Shown: positions 5,810-16,298, counted from the stretch's first letter. The stretch: DNA of 64,000 bases from Myxococcales bacterium (GCA_020633465.1 JACKDN010000003.1:248001-312000), one strand, 5' to 3'. Made by a program: numbers and translations. The notes: generated from the sequence alone by a model not told the origin.

Positions 5810-8179
5810 ATGCGCAGGGGCTGGCTGGCCGCGGTGGTGGTGGCGCTTTGGGGCTGCGCCGAGGGCGGCGGCGCCCGCGTGGCGGCGCGCGGCGACTGCA
5901 CCGAGACGGCCGAGTGCCCGCGGGGCCGCACCTGCGTGAACAACCTGTGCGTGCTGGGGCCGGTGGACGCCGCGCCGCCGCCGGACGCCGAGGCCGACGC
6001 GCAGCCCGACGGTGCCGCGCCCGCCGACGCCACCCTGCCCGTCGTGGACGCCGCCCCCGACGCGGCGTCCAGCGAGGACGCCGCGGTCGGCGAGGACGCG
6101 GGCCCGGCGGAGGACGCGGCGCCCCCCGGCCCCGACGCCGCCGAGCCCCCCTGCCAGCCGGGCGCCCGCCGCGACTGCGGCCGCAGCGTCGGCCTATGCC
6201 GCCGAGGCACGCAGAGCTGCGGCGCCGACGGCACCTGGGGCGACTGCGAGGGCGGCGTGCAGCCCACCGCCGAGGTGTGCAACCTGGCCGACGACGACTG
6301 CAACGGCGTGGTGGACGACGGCTTCGGCGTGGGCGAGGCCTGCGACGGCGTCGGCGCCTGCGGCGAGGGCGTCGTCGAGTGCCGCAACACCATCCGCACC
6401 CGCTGCAGCACCGATCCCGGCGGCAGCCAGGATGCGTCGCGCGTCGAGACCTGCAACGGCGAGGACGACGACTGCGACGGCATGGCCGACGAGGGGCTGC
6501 GGGTGGGCGGCGACTGCGAGGGCATGTGCGGGCCCGGCGATCTGGAGTGCGACGACGTCGGCGGGGTGCGCTGCAGCACCGATCCCGGGGGCAGCGACAG
6601 CGTGCCGCGCGCCGAGGTGTGCAACGGGCGCGACGACGACTGCAACGGGATGATCGACGACACCTTCGAGCTGGGCGCGCCCTGCGACGGCGAGGGGGCC
6701 TGCGGCGCGGGCGTGCGCGAGTGCGACGACGCCGGCGGGGTGCGCTGCAGCAGCGACGCCGACGGCAGCGCCAGTCAGGCGATCGACGAGGTCTGCAACG
6801 CGGCGGACGACGACTGCGACGGGACGATCGACGAGGGCTTCGACCTGGGCGCGGCCTGCGACGGCGAGGGCGCGTGCGGGGCCGGTGTGCTGGAGTGCGA
6901 CGCGCAGGGGACGATCCTGTGCAGCACCGATCCCGGCGGCAGCATGTCGGGGGTGCGGGCCGAGGCGTGCAACGAGGCCGACGACGACTGCGACGGCGCG
7001 GTGGACGAGGGGCTGAACCTGGGCGCGGCCTGCCCGGGCGAGGGGCGCTGCCCAGCGGGCGTGCTGGCCTGCGGGACGGACGCGTCGGTGGTGTGCAGCA
7101 CCTTCCCCGGCGGCCCCGACGATCGATCGCGCGACGAGGTGTGCGACGGCGCGGACAACGACTGCGACGGCACGGCCGACGAGGGCTTCGACCTGGGTTT
7201 GGCGTGCATGGGGCTGGGCGCGTGCGGCAGCGGCGTGGCCGAGTGCGACGCGGCGGGCGGCGCGCGCTGCAGCACCGCGCCCGGGGGCAGCCAGGACGCC
7301 TCCGGTCCCGAGGGCTGCAACGGCGTCGACGACGACTGCGACGGGACGATCGACGAGGACGGCGGCTGCGGGGGCGACACCTGCGACACGGCGCCGCCGC
7401 TGCCGCCGGACGCGGTGGTGACGGGCAACTCGGCGCAGCTGGAGAACGACTACGGACGGTCGAACTGCCTGGCAGACTCGCCCGGGCGGGATCAGCTGTT
7501 CCGGCTGGACGTGCCCGCGGCCGGACGGTACGCCGTGGCGGTCGCACCCACGGGGGCGGGCTTCGATCCGATGTTCTGGGTGACCACGGGCAGCAACTGC
7601 GAGGTGGCCGCCGTCTCGACGTGTCTCAACGGGCGAGCGACCGAGGGGGCCGGTCGACCGGAGGCCAAGTTGGTCGACTTCCTGCGCGCGGACACCTTCT
7701 TCCTCGTGGTCGACGCCCGAGGCGATCTGGCGGGTGGGCCCTTCGTTGCGACCGCTCAGCCGATTGATCGTGGCGAGACGTGCGGGACCGCGATTCCGCT
7801 CTCCCTGCCAGCGCGGTTCCCAGGCACCACGGAAGGGCGGCTGAACAACCTCGCCGCGCAACAGTGCCCGGCCGGCTCGACGAGCATCGGGCCGGAGCAG
7901 GTGTTCCGCCTGGATCTCGACGCCCCGAGGTCGCTGCACATCACGGTGCTGCCTGCGGCGAACGGTGCGACCCAGGGCGCACCGGCGCCCAATCCGATTC
8001 TCTATGTGACCAACGATTGTGAGAACGTCGACATGGGCTGTGCCGGCGGCGCCAACGCGGCGGGCCTCGGCGGCGCCGAGATCCTCGACGTCGACCTCGC
8101 CGCAGGCACCTGGTTCGTCGTGGTCGACCACCCGAACAACGCGGGCGGCGCGTTCCTGCTCGAGATCACCGAGCGGTAG
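5810..8179 (+). CDS. MopE-like Cys-rich repeat protein with C-terminal beta domains, probable lipoprotein
   Basis: The function is unknown; the protein is probably on the cell surface. It has 789 residues and starts at an ATG behind GGGGGAGG. A hydrophobic N-terminus ends in ALWGC, a weak lipobox. A Pro/Ala/Asp-rich linker (about 50-115) leads to six full and one partial repeats of about 58 residues with the core CNxxDDDCDGxxDEG, the MopE putative metal-binding motif, each also holding four further Cys. Two beta-rich domains of about 125 residues follow; they resemble pre-peptidase C-terminal (PPC) domains, with FRLDVPAAGRY in the first and the related FRLDLDAPRS in the second. Such proteins are common in Myxococcota. 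The lipoprotein call is inference. Confidence 0.85.
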   Translation: MRRGWLAAVVVALWGCAEGGGARVAARGDCTETAECPRGRTCVNNLCVLGPVDAAPPPDAEADAQPDGAAPADATLPVVDAAPDAASSEDAAVGEDAGPAEDAAPPGPDAAEPPCQPGARRDCGRSVGLCRRGTQSCGADGTWGDCEGGVQPTAEVCNLADDDCNGVVDDGFGVGEACDGVGACGEGVVECRNTIRTRCSTDPGGSQDASRVETCNGEDDDCDGMADEGLRVGGDCEGMCGPGDLECDDVGGVRCSTDPGGSDSVPRAEVCNGRDDDCNGMIDDTFELGAPCDGEGACGAGVRECDDAGGVRCSSDADGSASQAIDEVCNAADDDCDGTIDEGFDLGAACDGEGACGAGVLECDAQGTILCSTDPGGSMSGVRAEACNEADDDCDGAVDEGLNLGAACPGEGRCPAGVLACGTDASVVCSTFPGGPDDRSRDEVCDGADNDCDGTADEGFDLGLACMGLGACGSGVAECDAAGGARCSTAPGGSQDASGPEGCNGVDDDCDGTIDEDGGCGGDTCDTAPPLPPDAVVTGNSAQLENDYGRSNCLADSPGRDQLFRLDVPAAGRYAVAVAPTGAGFDPMFWVTTGSNCEVAAVSTCLNGRATEGAGRPEAKLVDFLRADTFFLVVDARGDLAGGPFVATAQPIDRGETCGTAIPLSLPARFPGTTEGRLNNLAAQQCPAGSTSIGPEQVFRLDLDAPRSLHITVLPAANGATQGAPAPNPILYVTNDCENVDMGCAGGANAAGLGGAEILDVDLAAGTWFVVVDHPNNAGGAFLLEITER
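6272..7375 (+). repeat. Seven tandem MopE-type coding repeats (about 174 bp each)
   Basis: Six full units and one truncated unit encode the pattern E-x-C-N-x-x-D-D-D-C-[DN]-G. They begin at about 6272, 6446, 6614, 6788, 6962, 7136 and 7310. Conserved acidic loops and paired cysteines suggest metal binding with disulfide bonding. This is a protein repeat, not a DNA element. Confidence 0.85.
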
Positions 8180-8183
8180 GGGG

Positions 8184-9365
8184 CTAACGGAGCCAGGCCT
8201 CGCCCTGCAGGCGGTAGGTGACGCCGCCCTTCTCCTCCCACGGCACCGGCAGCGGCTCCTGCGGCACGACACCGGGCGGGTCGACCCGGTAGTAGCTGCC
8301 TTCGTTCAGCTCGCCCTCGAGCTTCGCCGCCTCGACCTTGAAGCGCCGCGCCCCGCCGCCCTTCAGGATGCGGAACTTCGCGACGGCCGCGCCGCCCCGT
8401 TTCACGAATCGTTCCGCCGTCTTGGCGGCGAACATGCGGCGCAGCACGCCGTCGCGCACGCCGAAGACCTCGACGACGTCCACCTGCACCTCGCCGGGCA
8501 CGGCCCACTCGCGGTGCTCGACGAAGAGCTCCTTGCCCGGGCGCCCGTCGAGCTCCATCAGATCGCTGCGCAGCACCTCGGCGCCGGTGCGCCAGCCGTG
8601 GGTGAAGTACAGATAGGCCGCGTTGCCGGGCAGCCGGCCGAGGACGACGATGTCCTCGTCGGTGATCAGCAGCGCCTCGTGCAGCGGATCGCCGGTCAGC
8701 TGGCCGCTGTGGCGCGCGAGCACCGTCGGGCTGCCGCGATCGCTCAGGTACAGGCGCTCGGCGTCGCCGGTCGGGTCGAGGCGGAAGGTGGCCAGCGTCG
8801 GGCGCCGCTCGGCGTCGACCGGGCCGTTCGCGACGGTGGCCTCGACGCGCACCGAGTCGGCGTCGGCGTCGTCGATCAGCGCCACGATGGGCACGTCCGG
8901 GCCGACGACGCCGGGCAGATCCTGCAAGCGCACCTGCGCCTCGATCGCCCAGCCGTCGCGCCGCGTGGTGCCGACCACCTTGCCGTGGCGGTAGGGCTTG
9001 CCGTCCAGCTCGAGGGCCGGCGCGATGCCCAGCTCGAGCTGGTTGAGCAAGATGCGCAGGCGCCGCGGCGCCTTGCCCTCGGGCGCGAACACGATCTCCA
9101 GGCGATCGCCGGTGGTGGCCGCGCCGGGCTGGAAGACGTCGTCCACCGCCTGCACCGCGATGAACAGGTTGTCCGCGTCGAAGGCGATCTGAAAGCGGGC
9201 CGACAGATCCTTCGGCCCGCCGTGATCGCCCTTCACGGCGCGATCGACCAGCGCCACCGGCCGGCCGTCCCACTCCTGGAAGAAGGCGTCGACGGCGATG
9301 TCGCCGGGGGCGGAGGGGCCGACGACGAGCGGCGCGGCCAGGGCGATCGCGGCGAGGACGCTCAC
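8184..9365 (-). CDS. Secreted protein with N-terminal CBM9-like domain
   Basis: The gene has no confident function. The 393-residue product begins with a short hydrophobic segment compatible with a signal peptide. Residues about 20-200 resemble a carbohydrate-binding family 9-like sandwich: an early EWDG motif, then FDADNLFIAVQAVDD and DRLEIVFAP. The C-terminal half is beta-rich and not recognised; it ends in a Trp/Tyr-containing segment. It is convergent with the MopE-like gene (4-base gap) and ends up 4 bases from the sigma-54 activator stop, so it may be read from the same promoter region. CBM9-like folds also occur in non-sugar-binding outer-membrane proteins. Confidence 0.65.
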   Translation of the reverse strand: MSVLAAIALAAPLVVGPSAPGDIAVDAFFQEWDGRPVALVDRAVKGDHGGPKDLSARFQIAFDADNLFIAVQAVDDVFQPGAATTGDRLEIVFAPEGKAPRRLRILLNQLELGIAPALELDGKPYRHGKVVGTTRRDGWAIEAQVRLQDLPGVVGPDVPIVALIDDADADSVRVEATVANGPVDAERRPTLATFRLDPTGDAERLYLSDRGSPTVLARHSGQLTGDPLHEALLITDEDIVVLGRLPGNAAYLYFTHGWRTGAEVLRSDLMELDGRPGKELFVEHREWAVPGEVQVDVVEVFGVRDGVLRRMFAAKTAERFVKRGGAAVAKFRILKGGGARRFKVEAAKLEGELNEGSYYRVDPPGVVPQEPLPVPWEEKGGVTYRLQGEAWLR

Positions 9366-9369
9366 TGGG

Positions 9370-10800
<1,431 letters not shown>

Positions 10801-10807
10801 GCCGGTC

Positions 10808-10836
10808 AAGGTAAGCGGCGCGGGGGGGTGCGTCAA
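10808..10836 (-). promoter_or_regulatory. Predicted promoter of the FHA sigma-54 activator gene
   Basis: On the minus strand TTGACG (10836-10831) and TACCTT (10813-10808) are separated by 17 bases. The ATG follows 8 bases after the -10, so the leader would be extremely short or absent, unless translation begins further downstream. Confidence 0.45.
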
Positions 10837-10874
10837 TCGGGTCACGGTGAATGGCGACCACCCCCGGTCGTCGC

Positions 10875-10903
10875 TTGACGCGGCGCGGGCCCGGGGCCAA
10901 GGT
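10875..10903 (+). promoter_or_regulatory. Possible promoter of the lolA-like gene
   Basis: TTGACG (10875-10880) is followed after 17 bases by CAAGGT (10898-10903). The -35 is good and the -10 poor. It lies 31 bases before the lolA ATG. Confidence 0.35.
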
Positions 10904-10933
10904 GCCCGCGACGATCGGGTCGGAGGAGGCGAG

Positions 10934-11635
10934 ATGAAGCGGGTCCTGACGTTCCTTTCCGCGCTGACCCTGCTGGGGTCGGGCGCCGCCCTGGCGCAGG
11001 CGCCGGCGCCCGCGGGCGCCGCCGAGCCCAAGGCCCCGGCGCCCGCCGCGGCCGACGGCGTGGACGCGGTGGTCGACGGCGTCCAGAAGTTCTACGCCGA
11101 CGCCCACGACCTGAAGGCCCGCTTCACCCAGACCTACACCTACAAGGTCTACGACCGGAAGCAGGTGTCCTCCGGCACGGTGTACTTCAAGAAGCCGCGC
11201 CGCATGCGCTGGGACTACACGACGCCGCAGCCCAAGGTGTTCGTGGCCGACGGGCAGACGCTGTGGGTCTACGAGCCCGAAGAGAACCAGGTGTTCAAGC
11301 GCTCGCTGAAGTCGGCGCAGCTGCCGGTGGCGCTGACGTTCATGAGCGGCGAGGGCGATCTGAAGGCCGCCTTCCACACCAAGCTGCTGCCCTCGAAGGA
11401 CGCCGACCGCTACCTGGTCGAGCTCGTGCCCAAGAAGCACGAGGGCGACTACCAGAAGCTGCTGCTGCACGTGGACAAGGCGACCTTCGCGGTGCGCGCC
11501 AGCACGGTCGTCGATCCGGTGGGCAACACGAACCACGTCCGCTTCGAGGACGTGTCGACCAGCGTGGGCCTGCCCGACAGCGGCTTCCAGTTCACCCCGC
11601 CCGCGGGCGTGCGCGTCATCACCGACGCCAAGTAG
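10934..11635 (+). CDS. lolA: Outer-membrane lipoprotein carrier protein LolA-like
   Basis: LolA is the periplasmic chaperone that carries lipoproteins from LolCDE to the outer membrane. The 233-residue product has a clear signal peptide (Lys-Arg start, hydrophobic core, ALAQA) and a Pro/Ala linker. The LolA fold follows: a motif of the type DLKARFTQ near residue 65, then FKKPRRMRWDY and a DGQTLWVYEP segment, which are family hallmarks. The ATG at 10934 follows GGAGGAGG by 4 bases. The protein is monocistronic between divergent and downstream promoters. Assignment to LolA is good; a paralogous LolA-like role is possible. Confidence 0.88.
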   Translation: MKRVLTFLSALTLLGSGAALAQAPAPAGAAEPKAPAPAAADGVDAVVDGVQKFYADAHDLKARFTQTYTYKVYDRKQVSSGTVYFKKPRRMRWDYTTPQPKVFVADGQTLWVYEPEENQVFKRSLKSAQLPVALTFMSGEGDLKAAFHTKLLPSKDADRYLVELVPKKHEGDYQKLLLHVDKATFAVRASTVVDPVGNTNHVRFEDVSTSVGLPDSGFQFTPPAGVRVITDAK

Positions 11636-11671
11636 CCCGCCCGCCCGGCGCCGCGCGGCCAGGGCCCTCGC

Positions 11672-11700
11672 TTTACGGCCCAAGGACCGGCTGCTACCCT
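11672..11700 (+). promoter_or_regulatory. Predicted promoter of rimO
   Basis: TTTACG (11672-11677), 17 bases, then TACCCT (11695-11700) preceded by TGC (extended -10). The rimO GTG lies 26 bases downstream. Confidence 0.45.
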
Positions 11701-11726
11701 CCCGCGCTTTCGTGCGGAGGTGGCCC

Positions 11727-13064
11727 GTGGCCCAGAAGAACGTGCACTTCGTGTCGCTCGGTTGCCCCAAGAACCGCATCGACACCGAGACGATGCTCGC
11801 CGGCCTGCCCGGCGAGTCCTTCCGCATCACCGGCGACGTCGACGAGGCGCACGTGGTGGTGGTCAACACCTGCGCCTTCGTCGAGTCGGCCAAGAAGGAG
11901 AGCATCGACGCGATCCTCGAGGCCGCCGAGCTGCGCGACAGCGGGCGCATCGAGAAGCTGCTCGTCACCGGCTGCCTCGCCCAGCGCTACCCCGAGGAGC
12001 TCGCGAAGGAGCTGCCCGAGGTCGACCACTTCGTCGGCACCAACGACCTGAACCTGGTCACCGAGATCCTCGACGGGCGCACGGGCTCGCGGGTGCTCGT
12101 CGGCAACCCGGATCGGCGCGACTTCGACTGGGAGGCCCCGCGCTTCAACTCGATGGGCGGCTTCCAGGCCTACCTGAAGGTGGCCGAGGGCTGCTCGAAC
12201 CAGTGCGCCTTCTGCATCATCCCCACCCTGCGCGGGCCGCAGCGTAGCCGGGCGATCGAGTCGGTGGTGCGCGAGGCCGAGATGCTGGTCGCGCAGGGCG
12301 CCGTCGAGCTCACGCTGGTGGCGCAGGATCTGACCGCCTACGGCTACGACCTGACGCCGCGCAGCAACCTGACCGCGCTGCTCGAGGCGCTGGCCGCGGT
12401 GGACGGGGTGCGCTGGATTCGCCTGCTGTACGCCTACCCGCGCAGCTTCCCCAAGGGGCTGGTCGATCTCATGGCGCGCGAGCCGAAGATCGTGCCCTAC
12501 CTCGACATGCCGCTGCAGCACATCTCGGACGACGTGCTGAAGGCCATGAAGCGCGGCACCAACGGCGACACCATCCGGCGGCGGGTGGCCGAGCTGCGCG
12601 AGCGCCTGCCCAACCTGGCCCTGCGCACCACCTTCCTGGTGGGCTACCCCGGCGAGACCGAGGCCGACTTCGAGGCGCTGCTCGACTTCGCGCGCGAGGC
12701 GAAGTTCGAGCGCATGGGCGCCTTCGCGTACAGCCGCGAGGAGGGGACGCCCAGCCACGATCTGCCGAACCAGGTGCCCGAGGCGGTGAAGGCGCGCCGG
12801 CTGGACGCGCTGATGTACCAGCAGCGCGACATCAGCCGGGCGCACAACGAGGCGATGATCGGCCGCACGGTCGAGGTGCTGGTCGAGAAGCGCAGCGAGG
12901 AGTCGGAGCTGGTGTGGATCGGCCGCACGGCGCAGCAGGCGCCGGAGATCGACGGCATCACCTGGCTGGGGTCGGCCGATCACGTGCGACCCGGGGCCGT
13001 CGTGCCCGCGGTCGTGACGCAGGTGACCGACTACGACCTGGTGGCCGAGCCGCTGACGGACTGA
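11727..13064 (+). CDS. rimO: Ribosomal protein S12 methylthiotransferase RimO
   Basis: RimO is a radical-SAM enzyme that methylthiolates an aspartate of ribosomal protein S12. The 445-residue product has the N-terminal UPF0004 cysteines Cys13, Cys49 and Cys83, which bind the auxiliary cluster, and the radical-SAM CxxxCxxC at Cys156, Cys160 and Cys163 (CSNQCAFC). A TRAM domain forms the last 65 or so residues. The sequence IPTLRGPQRSR after the cluster is typical of RimO rather than MiaB. The GTG at 11727 was chosen because GGAGG lies 6 bases upstream; an earlier in-frame GTG at 11712 lacks this. Confidence 0.96.
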   Translation: MAQKNVHFVSLGCPKNRIDTETMLAGLPGESFRITGDVDEAHVVVVNTCAFVESAKKESIDAILEAAELRDSGRIEKLLVTGCLAQRYPEELAKELPEVDHFVGTNDLNLVTEILDGRTGSRVLVGNPDRRDFDWEAPRFNSMGGFQAYLKVAEGCSNQCAFCIIPTLRGPQRSRAIESVVREAEMLVAQGAVELTLVAQDLTAYGYDLTPRSNLTALLEALAAVDGVRWIRLLYAYPRSFPKGLVDLMAREPKIVPYLDMPLQHISDDVLKAMKRGTNGDTIRRRVAELRERLPNLALRTTFLVGYPGETEADFEALLDFAREAKFERMGAFAYSREEGTPSHDLPNQVPEAVKARRLDALMYQQRDISRAHNEAMIGRTVEVLVEKRSEESELVWIGRTAQQAPEIDGITWLGSADHVRPGAVVPAVVTQVTDYDLVAEPLTD

Positions 13065-13077
13065 GGAAGGTGGGGTG

Positions 13078-13096
13078 CCCCGCCGTCGCGGCGGGG
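13078..13096. terminator. Strong hairpin between convergent rimO and the small zinc-ribbon gene
   Basis: CCCCGCCG, loop TCG and CGGCGGGG form a perfect 8-bp stem in the 46-base convergent spacer. No T-run follows on either strand, so termination efficiency is uncertain, but its place between two convergent stops fits a bidirectional terminator. Confidence 0.45.
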
Positions 13097-13110
13097 ACGG
13101 GGGCGGGACC

Positions 13111-13287
13111 TTACTTGGTCGACCGCTCGAACCCGCACTTGTCGCACAGCCAGAAGAAGCCGCTGGCGCGGCTCTGGCGAACGAACTTCACCACCTGCAT
13201 CTTCGGGTTGCCGCACGACGGGCAAGCCTTGGTCTTGCCGGCGTCACGGTCGGTACGGATGGCCAGCTTGGCGGGACGCGCGCCCAT
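13111..13287 (-). CDS. Small zinc-ribbon protein, 58 residues
   Basis: This short gene encodes 58 residues with four cysteines in two CxxC-type pairs (CPSC at 22-25 and CDKC at 48-51), a classic zinc ribbon. The N-terminus is basic and the spacing between the pairs contains an aromatic FFWL strand. It starts at an ATG with GGAGCG upstream and lies convergent to rimO and 85 bases upstream of the EI gene in the same direction as EI. No function can be assigned; ribosome- or RNA-polymerase-associated small zinc ribbons look similar. Codon use matches the neighbours and the frame is intact. Confidence 0.75.
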   Translation of the reverse strand: MGARPAKLAIRTDRDAGKTKACPSCGNPKMQVVKFVRQSRASGFFWLCDKCGFERSTK

Positions 13288-13372
13288 GGGTCGCTCCTTT
13301 TGGACGAGGTCGAAAGGCGGCGAAAAGTAGTGGAGGCCGCGCGACCTGTCAAGTCGCGCCGCGCCGCACGGC

Positions 13373-15187
13373 TCAGCCGGGCGTGGCCTCGGGCGGCAGG
13401 CCGGGGTTGACCACCTGCGCGGCGTCGGTGCCCGCGAGCATCTCGTCGACGGCCGCGCGCACCCGCGCCTCGATCTGATCGGCGCAGACGAGGTCGCGCA
13501 CGCCGCGGAAGAGATCCTCGCAGGTGTCGATGGACACCGCCCGCACGACCGACTTGATGATCGGGATGCTGACGGTGTTCATCGACAGCTCGCGCAGGCC
13601 GAGGCCCAAGAGCACCGGCACGAACAGCGCCTCGCCGGCCATCTCGCCGCACATGCTGACGCGGATGCCCGCGGCGTTCGCCGACGCCACGATGAACTCG
13701 AGCATGCGCAGCAGGGCCGGGTGCAGCGGCCGGTACAGGTGCGCCACGTGCTCGTTCGCGCGGTCGATGGCCAGCGTGTACTGGATGAGGTCGTTGGTGC
13801 CGATGGCGAAGAAGTCCACCTCCTTCGCCAGCAGATCGGCGATGGCCGCGGCGCTGGGCAGCTCGATCATGATGCCGAGCGGGATGTGATCGGCCATCGG
13901 CTGGCCTTCCTGCTCGAGCTGCTGGCGGCACTCGTCGAGGATGGCCCGCGTCTGCCAGACCTCTTCGATGCTGCTGATCAGCGGCAGCATCATGCGCAGG
14001 TTGCCGTGCACGCTCGCGCGCAGAAGGGCCCGCAGCTGCGTGCGGAAGATGCCCTGCTCGCGCAGGCAGAAGCGGATGGCCCTGAGGCCCATGACCGGGT
14101 TCAGCTCCCGGTTCAGCTTGAGCGGCTCGATGAACTTGTCGCCGCCCAGATCCAGCGTGCGGATGGTGGCGCCGGCGGCGCCCGCGGTCTCGAGCACCTG
14201 CCGGTAGTGCTCGTACTGCTCCTGCTCGTCGGGCAGCGTCTCGCGGTTCATGTACAGGTACTCGGTGCGGTACAGGCCGACGCCCTCGGCCCCGTACTCG
14301 AGCACCACGCTGGTCTCTTCGGGCAGCTCGATGTTGCCCGCGATGCGCACCGGCGTGCCGTCCTGCGTCGTCGAGGGCTCGTGCCGCGCCTCGTCGAGCT
14401 TGGCGCGGTGCGCCGAGTACACCATCTGCTGGCGCTGGTAGCGCTTCACCTCGTCGGGCGGCGGGTTGACCAGCACGCGCCCGAGCGTGCCGTCGAGCAC
14501 CAGCACGTCACCGGTGCCGACGATCTCGGTGATGCGCTCGAGGCCCACCACGGCGGGCAGCTCGAGCGAGCGCGCCATGATCGCGGTGTGGCTGGTCTTG
14601 CCGCCGACGTCGGTGGCGAAGCCGAGCACGGCGGTGCGCATCAGGAACGCGGTGTCGGCGGGCGACAGGTCGTGGGCGACGACGATGGCCGAGTGCCCCA
14701 CCTGGCTGAGCGAGGGGTGCGCGCCGCCGAGCAGGTTGCGCAGGATGCGGTCGCCGACGAAGTCGACGTCGGATCGCCGCTCGCGGAAGTACTCGTCGTC
14801 GATGTTGTCGAAGATCTGCTTGATGCTGCGCACGACCTTCTTGAGCGCCCACTCCGCGTTGATGTTCTGCTCGCGGATCAGCTGGCGCGTGCCCTCGACG
14901 AGCATCTCGTCGCGCATCATCAGCTGGTGGGCCTCGAGGATCAGCACCTGCTCTTCGCCGGCGCTGACCAGCTTGCCCTTGATGTCCTGAATCTGGGACT
15001 CGCTCTGCGCGAGGGCCTCGGCGAAGCGCTGCAGCTCGGCCTTCACCTGCCCCGCGGACAGGTGGTACTTGGGCACCCGCACGCGCCGGCGGTCCACCAG
15101 GTGGGCGCGCCCGATCGCGTAGCCGGGCGAGACGCCGATGCCCTCGAGCACCCGCGTTTCTCGCTCGTTGGGGCCCCGTCCGGGCAT
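13373..15187 (-). CDS. ptsI: PTS phosphoenolpyruvate-protein phosphotransferase (Enzyme I)
   Basis: Enzyme I takes phosphate from phosphoenolpyruvate and passes it to HPr, the first step of the sugar PTS. The 604-residue product has the N-terminal HPr-binding domain, the active-site His200 in GGKTSHTAIMARS, and the PEP-binding barrel with MCGEMAGE near residue 510. There is no GAF domain, so it is the carbohydrate type rather than PtsP. Its ATG overlaps the HPr stop by one base (TGATG). It is the last gene of the long array that begins at kdsB. The length is about 30 residues above the E. coli enzyme, all at the N- and C-termini. Confidence 0.96.
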   Translation of the reverse strand: MPGRGPNERETRVLEGIGVSPGYAIGRAHLVDRRRVRVPKYHLSAGQVKAELQRFAEALAQSESQIQDIKGKLVSAGEEQVLILEAHQLMMRDEMLVEGTRQLIREQNINAEWALKKVVRSIKQIFDNIDDEYFRERRSDVDFVGDRILRNLLGGAHPSLSQVGHSAIVVAHDLSPADTAFLMRTAVLGFATDVGGKTSHTAIMARSLELPAVVGLERITEIVGTGDVLVLDGTLGRVLVNPPPDEVKRYQRQQMVYSAHRAKLDEARHEPSTTQDGTPVRIAGNIELPEETSVVLEYGAEGVGLYRTEYLYMNRETLPDEQEQYEHYRQVLETAGAAGATIRTLDLGGDKFIEPLKLNRELNPVMGLRAIRFCLREQGIFRTQLRALLRASVHGNLRMMLPLISSIEEVWQTRAILDECRQQLEQEGQPMADHIPLGIMIELPSAAAIADLLAKEVDFFAIGTNDLIQYTLAIDRANEHVAHLYRPLHPALLRMLEFIVASANAAGIRVSMCGEMAGEALFVPVLLGLGLRELSMNTVSIPIIKSVVRAVSIDTCEDLFRGVRDLVCADQIEARVRAAVDEMLAGTDAAQVVNPGLPPEATPG

Positions 15188-15462
15188 CACTCCTCCCCGA
15201 ACTTGTCGGCGATGCACTGGCCGATGGCGGCCAGGGCGGCCTCCTGGTCGTCGCCGGTGGCCGTGACGGCGATGCTCGAGCCCTTCGCGGCCGCCAGCGT
15301 CATCATCCCGAGGATGCTCTTGCCGTTGACGGCGTGACCGTCCTTGCTGATGGTCACCTCGGCCCGGAACCGACTGGCCACGCGCACCAGCGTCGCCGAC
15401 GCCCGCGCGTGCAGGCCCAGGGTGTTCTCGATCCGGAACTCCTTCGTGATCCCCTCACTCAT
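15187..15462 (-). CDS. ptsH: Phosphocarrier protein HPr
   Basis: HPr relays phosphate from Enzyme I to EIIA proteins. The 91-residue product has the catalytic His18 (LGLHARAS) and the regulatory Ser49 in NGKSILGMM, the site phosphorylated by HPr kinase. hprK lies in the same array, so both phosphorylation forms are expected. The start at 15462 fits the family. The gene lies 17 bases after EIID and is coupled to EI. Confidence 0.96.
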   Translation of the reverse strand: MSEGITKEFRIENTLGLHARASATLVRVASRFRAEVTISKDGHAVNGKSILGMMTLAAAKGSSIAVTATGDDQEAALAAIGQCIADKFGEE

Positions 15463-15479
15463 CGAGCGTCCCCCTCCGG

Positions 15480-16298
15480 TCATCCTATCAGCGGGAACAG
15501 GGCGTTGAGCCCGCACACCAGCCCCACGCACGCGGCGGCGAAGCCGTACAAGAGCAACAACATGGGCATCTTGCGCTTGAGGCACAGCAGGAAGATCACC
15601 GCCAGCAGCACCATCAGCACCGGCTCGAGCCCGTCCCCGATGGCCGCCGTCGAGCGCATCGCGTCGTCGGCCAGCAGCGCGGCGCCGATGCCCAGGAAGG
15701 CCCCGGCCAGGTAGTGGCTGCGATCCGAGAAGCGCGGCAGCTCGAAGCGGTTGAGCTGCTCGACCACGCGCTCGCCGTACTGATAGCCGGCGAACAGGCC
15801 GTACACGCGCATGCTCAGGTGGAACATGTTGTAGAGCACCAGGAAGGCCAGCGGCGCCCACGCGATGCCGCTCAGCACCCCGGCGATGGCCCACGCCGCG
15901 CCGAAGGGCTTGAGGCTCGACCAGAAGAAGCTGTCGCCGATGGCGGCCATGGGCCCCATCATGCAGCGCTTGAAGCGCTGGACGGCCGCGGGGGGCAGCC
16001 GGCCCGCGGCGATCTGCTCCTCGAGCTTGATCGAGGCGCCGAGCAGGGCGTCGGCCATGTACGGGTGGCTGTTGAAGAACTCGAGGTGGCGCGTCATCGC
16101 CGCCTGCAGCGCGTCGCCGCGGTACAGGCGGGTGAGCGCGGGCAGCATGCAGTAGGCGAAGCCGACGTTCTGCATGCGCTCGTAGTTGGTGGCGCTCTGG
16201 AAGAAGAAGCTGCGCCACAGCACCCGCCACAGGGCGAAGTAGCCCACCGTGCGCGCGGCGGCGCCGGCGTCGGCGTCGAGCGGGGCGGTGGTGGCCAT
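15480..16298 (-). CDS. PTS mannose-family EIID membrane component
   Basis: EIID, with EIIC, forms the membrane channel of mannose-family PTS permeases. The 272-residue product has the family N-terminal region with SATNYERMQNVGFAYCM, GPMAAIGDSFFWSSLKP and hydrophobic segments concentrated in the C-terminal 120 residues. The ATG at 16298 overlaps the EIIC stop (ATGA), so the two subunits are translationally coupled. The sugar cannot be read from the sequence. Confidence 0.93.
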   Translation of the reverse strand: MATTAPLDADAGAAARTVGYFALWRVLWRSFFFQSATNYERMQNVGFAYCMLPALTRLYRGDALQAAMTRHLEFFNSHPYMADALLGASIKLEEQIAAGRLPPAAVQRFKRCMMGPMAAIGDSFFWSSLKPFGAAWAIAGVLSGIAWAPLAFLVLYNMFHLSMRVYGLFAGYQYGERVVEQLNRFELPRFSDRSHYLAGAFLGIGAALLADDAMRSTAAIGDGLEPVLMVLLAVIFLLCLKRKMPMLLLLYGFAAACVGLVCGLNALFPLIG

